Below, piece by piece: positions 63,111-64,000 of a stretch of DNA of 64,000 nt (positions are counted from its first letter, which is position 1; the number at the start of each line of letters is the position of its first letter). Both the position numbers and the translations under genes were made by a program. This DNA comes from Acidomonas methanolica (GTDB lineage Bacteria; Pseudomonadota; Alphaproteobacteria; Acetobacterales; Acetobacteraceae): contig NZ_SLZN01000001.1 in assembly GCF_004346035.1 (NCBI RefSeq), positions 327,825 through 391,824 on the forward strand, written 5' to 3'. The notes under the pieces were generated by a model. That model had not been told where the DNA came from. It saw only the letters and a list, made by a program, of their open reading frames with translations, and did no database searches.

Positions 63111-63908
63111 ATGTCGGGTTCTGGGATTCTGTTTCCATCCGATAATCAACATCAGATGAGTGCGCCCACGCACACCGGGATGTCATCCAGCGGCGGCGCG
63201 CTGCAATCGGATAGACAAGACACCTCAAGCTATGTGCATGCGACTTCTTCAATGGATGAATTTAATGTTTTTTCTCAATCCACCTCATATGTCACGAATT
63301 CGTCATATGGCTCCGCACATGACTATTATCTAAATACAGTATTTGAAAAGCAAGATTTTTCCGACATATTGCCCGCAAAAACAATAACACCCATTTCAGG
63401 GGACGGGGGTATAAATCCCCACGAGACATCGATTTCGATTCCTTCCGCAAGTAATTCAGGTCTAAAATTTCTCTCTCCACAGGATGCCATTTTTGTCAAA
63501 GGTAGCGATGCGGCGTCGATCTCAAACGCGAACGACAAGCACGCGGCACTCACGGCAGGACTGGCGGACAGCAAGAAAGAGGATACTTCCTCACCACTCC
63601 CCGCACAAACCGACCATACTACAATGTTGGCAGTCAAACTCGAGGCAGAGGATGATGGCGATGGCGATGGCGATGGCGATGGCGATGGCGATCCTGCCGG
63701 TGGTGTGGACGGGAGCGACACCCCGGAAACGATTGTGGTTAATGGGAGCAGCGTTAATACCGCTGACATAAACGGCGTCTTGTACCTGATGGACAGTTCC
63801 GGAAATGGACTGGCCACTTATCAGACCGCATCCGGCGCATGGGCCGCCATCAAATTATCGGAAGTAGATCAAGACGTGCAGCAGGATACCCAGGACGTGC
63901 TGGGTTGA
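63111..63908 (+). CDS. Low-GC Ser/Thr/Asp-rich protein, probably truncated by an insertion sequence
   Basis: The ATG at 63111 is used over a TTG two codons earlier. The 265-residue product has no signal peptide. It is rich in Ser, Thr and Asn, and contains an Asp-Gly repeat (about residues 182-194) before a beta-like domain (TIVVNGSSVNTADINGVLYL). Base composition is clearly AT-richer than its neighbours, suggesting transfer. The stop TGA is the first three bases of what looks like an IS3-type terminal repeat, so the original gene was probably longer. Function unknown; repeats of this type occur in surface or effector proteins. Confidence 0.6.
   Translation: MSGSGILFPSDNQHQMSAPTHTGMSSSGGALQSDRQDTSSYVHATSSMDEFNVFSQSTSYVTNSSYGSAHDYYLNTVFEKQDFSDILPAKTITPISGDGGINPHETSISIPSASNSGLKFLSPQDAIFVKGSDAASISNANDKHAALTAGLADSKKEDTSSPLPAQTDHTTMLAVKLEAEDDGDGDGDGDGDGDPAGGVDGSDTPETIVVNGSSVNTADINGVLYLMDSSGNGLATYQTASGAWAAIKLSEVDQDVQQDTQDVLG
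63654..63692. repeat. Hexanucleotide microsatellite (GATGGC)6
   Basis: Six perfect GATGGC units plus GAT encode alternating Asp-Gly in frame. Copy number changes would keep the frame and alter the length of an acidic, possibly calcium-binding, stretch. Confidence 0.85.
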
Positions 63909-64000
63909 AGCGTCCCGGGTTTCCCGGAGGCTCCTATCTGTGAGAAGGAGCCATGATGAACATGATGAGCCAGAGATTTTCGCCTGAGGTCCGGGAACGT
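63906..64000 (+). mobile_element. Left end of an IS3-family insertion sequence (partial)
   Basis: The stretch starting TGAAGCGTCCCGGGTTTCCC at 63906 has the look of IS3-family terminal repeats (TGA, CCCGGGTTT, CCGGAG). A transposase start follows 47 bases later. The element runs beyond the window, so its right end and target duplication cannot be checked. Confidence 0.6.
63953..64000 (+). CDS. IS3-family transposase OrfA, N-terminal fragment
   Basis: An AAGGAG site precedes ATG 63953. The 16 visible codons include MSQRFSPEVRER, the usual opening of IS3-family OrfA helix-turn-helix proteins (xxFSPEVRERAVRxV). The remainder is outside the window. Confidence 0.65.
   Translation, partial: MMNMMSQRFSPEVRER

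Overview
The window looks like a chromosome segment of a high-GC alphaproteobacterium, most likely a motile member of the Acetobacteraceae. This is inferred from base composition, a CtrA-type regulator beside fliI-fliJ, and the run glmM-ftsH-tilS-cpoB-pal-tolB-tolA-tolR-tolQ-ybgC-ruvB-ruvA-ruvC-yebC. The genus cannot be fixed from sequence alone.

Layout. 1-4073: the end of a HisC-like aminotransferase, a coiled-coil small protein, a glycosyltransferase-like gene, an M29 aminopeptidase and two unknown genes. 3654-6309: fliJ and fliI on the minus strand, divergent from a CtrA-like regulator whose phosphoacceptor Asp51 is replaced by Glu. 6301-20612: a long minus-strand series running (in transcription order) yebC, ruvC, ruvA, ruvB, ybgC, tolQ, tolR, tolA, tolB, pal, cpoB, tilS, ftsH, glmM, thiD. 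It covers Holliday-junction processing, the Tol-Pal envelope machine and peptidoglycan precursor synthesis. 20658-32194: secA, a parvulin isomerase, argJ, a 2-oxoglutarate/Fe(II) dioxygenase, a SCO-like protein, polA and a lipoprotein hydrolase. 32395-36872: tRNA-Arg(CCG), an HWE histidine kinase, a TolC-like protein and the front of a small exported protein.

36873-52846 is a 15,974-bp Mu-like (transposable) prophage remnant whose ends can be placed to the base. Matching termini (TGTA-N2-GGGACA-N7-TTGCA, inverted) are flanked by a 5-bp CGCGC target duplication, and further copies of the end motif lie just inside. The insertion sits five codons before the stop of the host gene at 36285. The element keeps a LexA-like repressor, Ner-like, ParB-like and XRE-like control genes. 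It then jumps, inside one chimeric open reading frame, straight into the late baseplate module (circularisation protein, gp44-, gp45-, gp46-, gp47- and gp48-like). Two tail-fibre-like genes with Sec signal peptides, a glycine-rich fibre protein and an adenine methyltransferase follow. Transposase, lysis, head, sheath and tape-measure genes are missing. A perfect 358-bp tandem duplication sits after the gp45-like gene.

52852-64000 returns to host sequence: a decayed gene, a PadR regulator with a siderophore-interacting reductase (YqjI/YqjH-like), an aldehyde dehydrogenase broken by two frameshifts, an aldo/keto reductase, an MFS and an EamA transporter, cytochrome b561, and purF with cvpA. It ends with a low-GC repeat-containing gene whose stop codon appears to be supplied by the left end of an IS3-family insertion sequence running off the window. 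Positions were read by eye; no database search was run.
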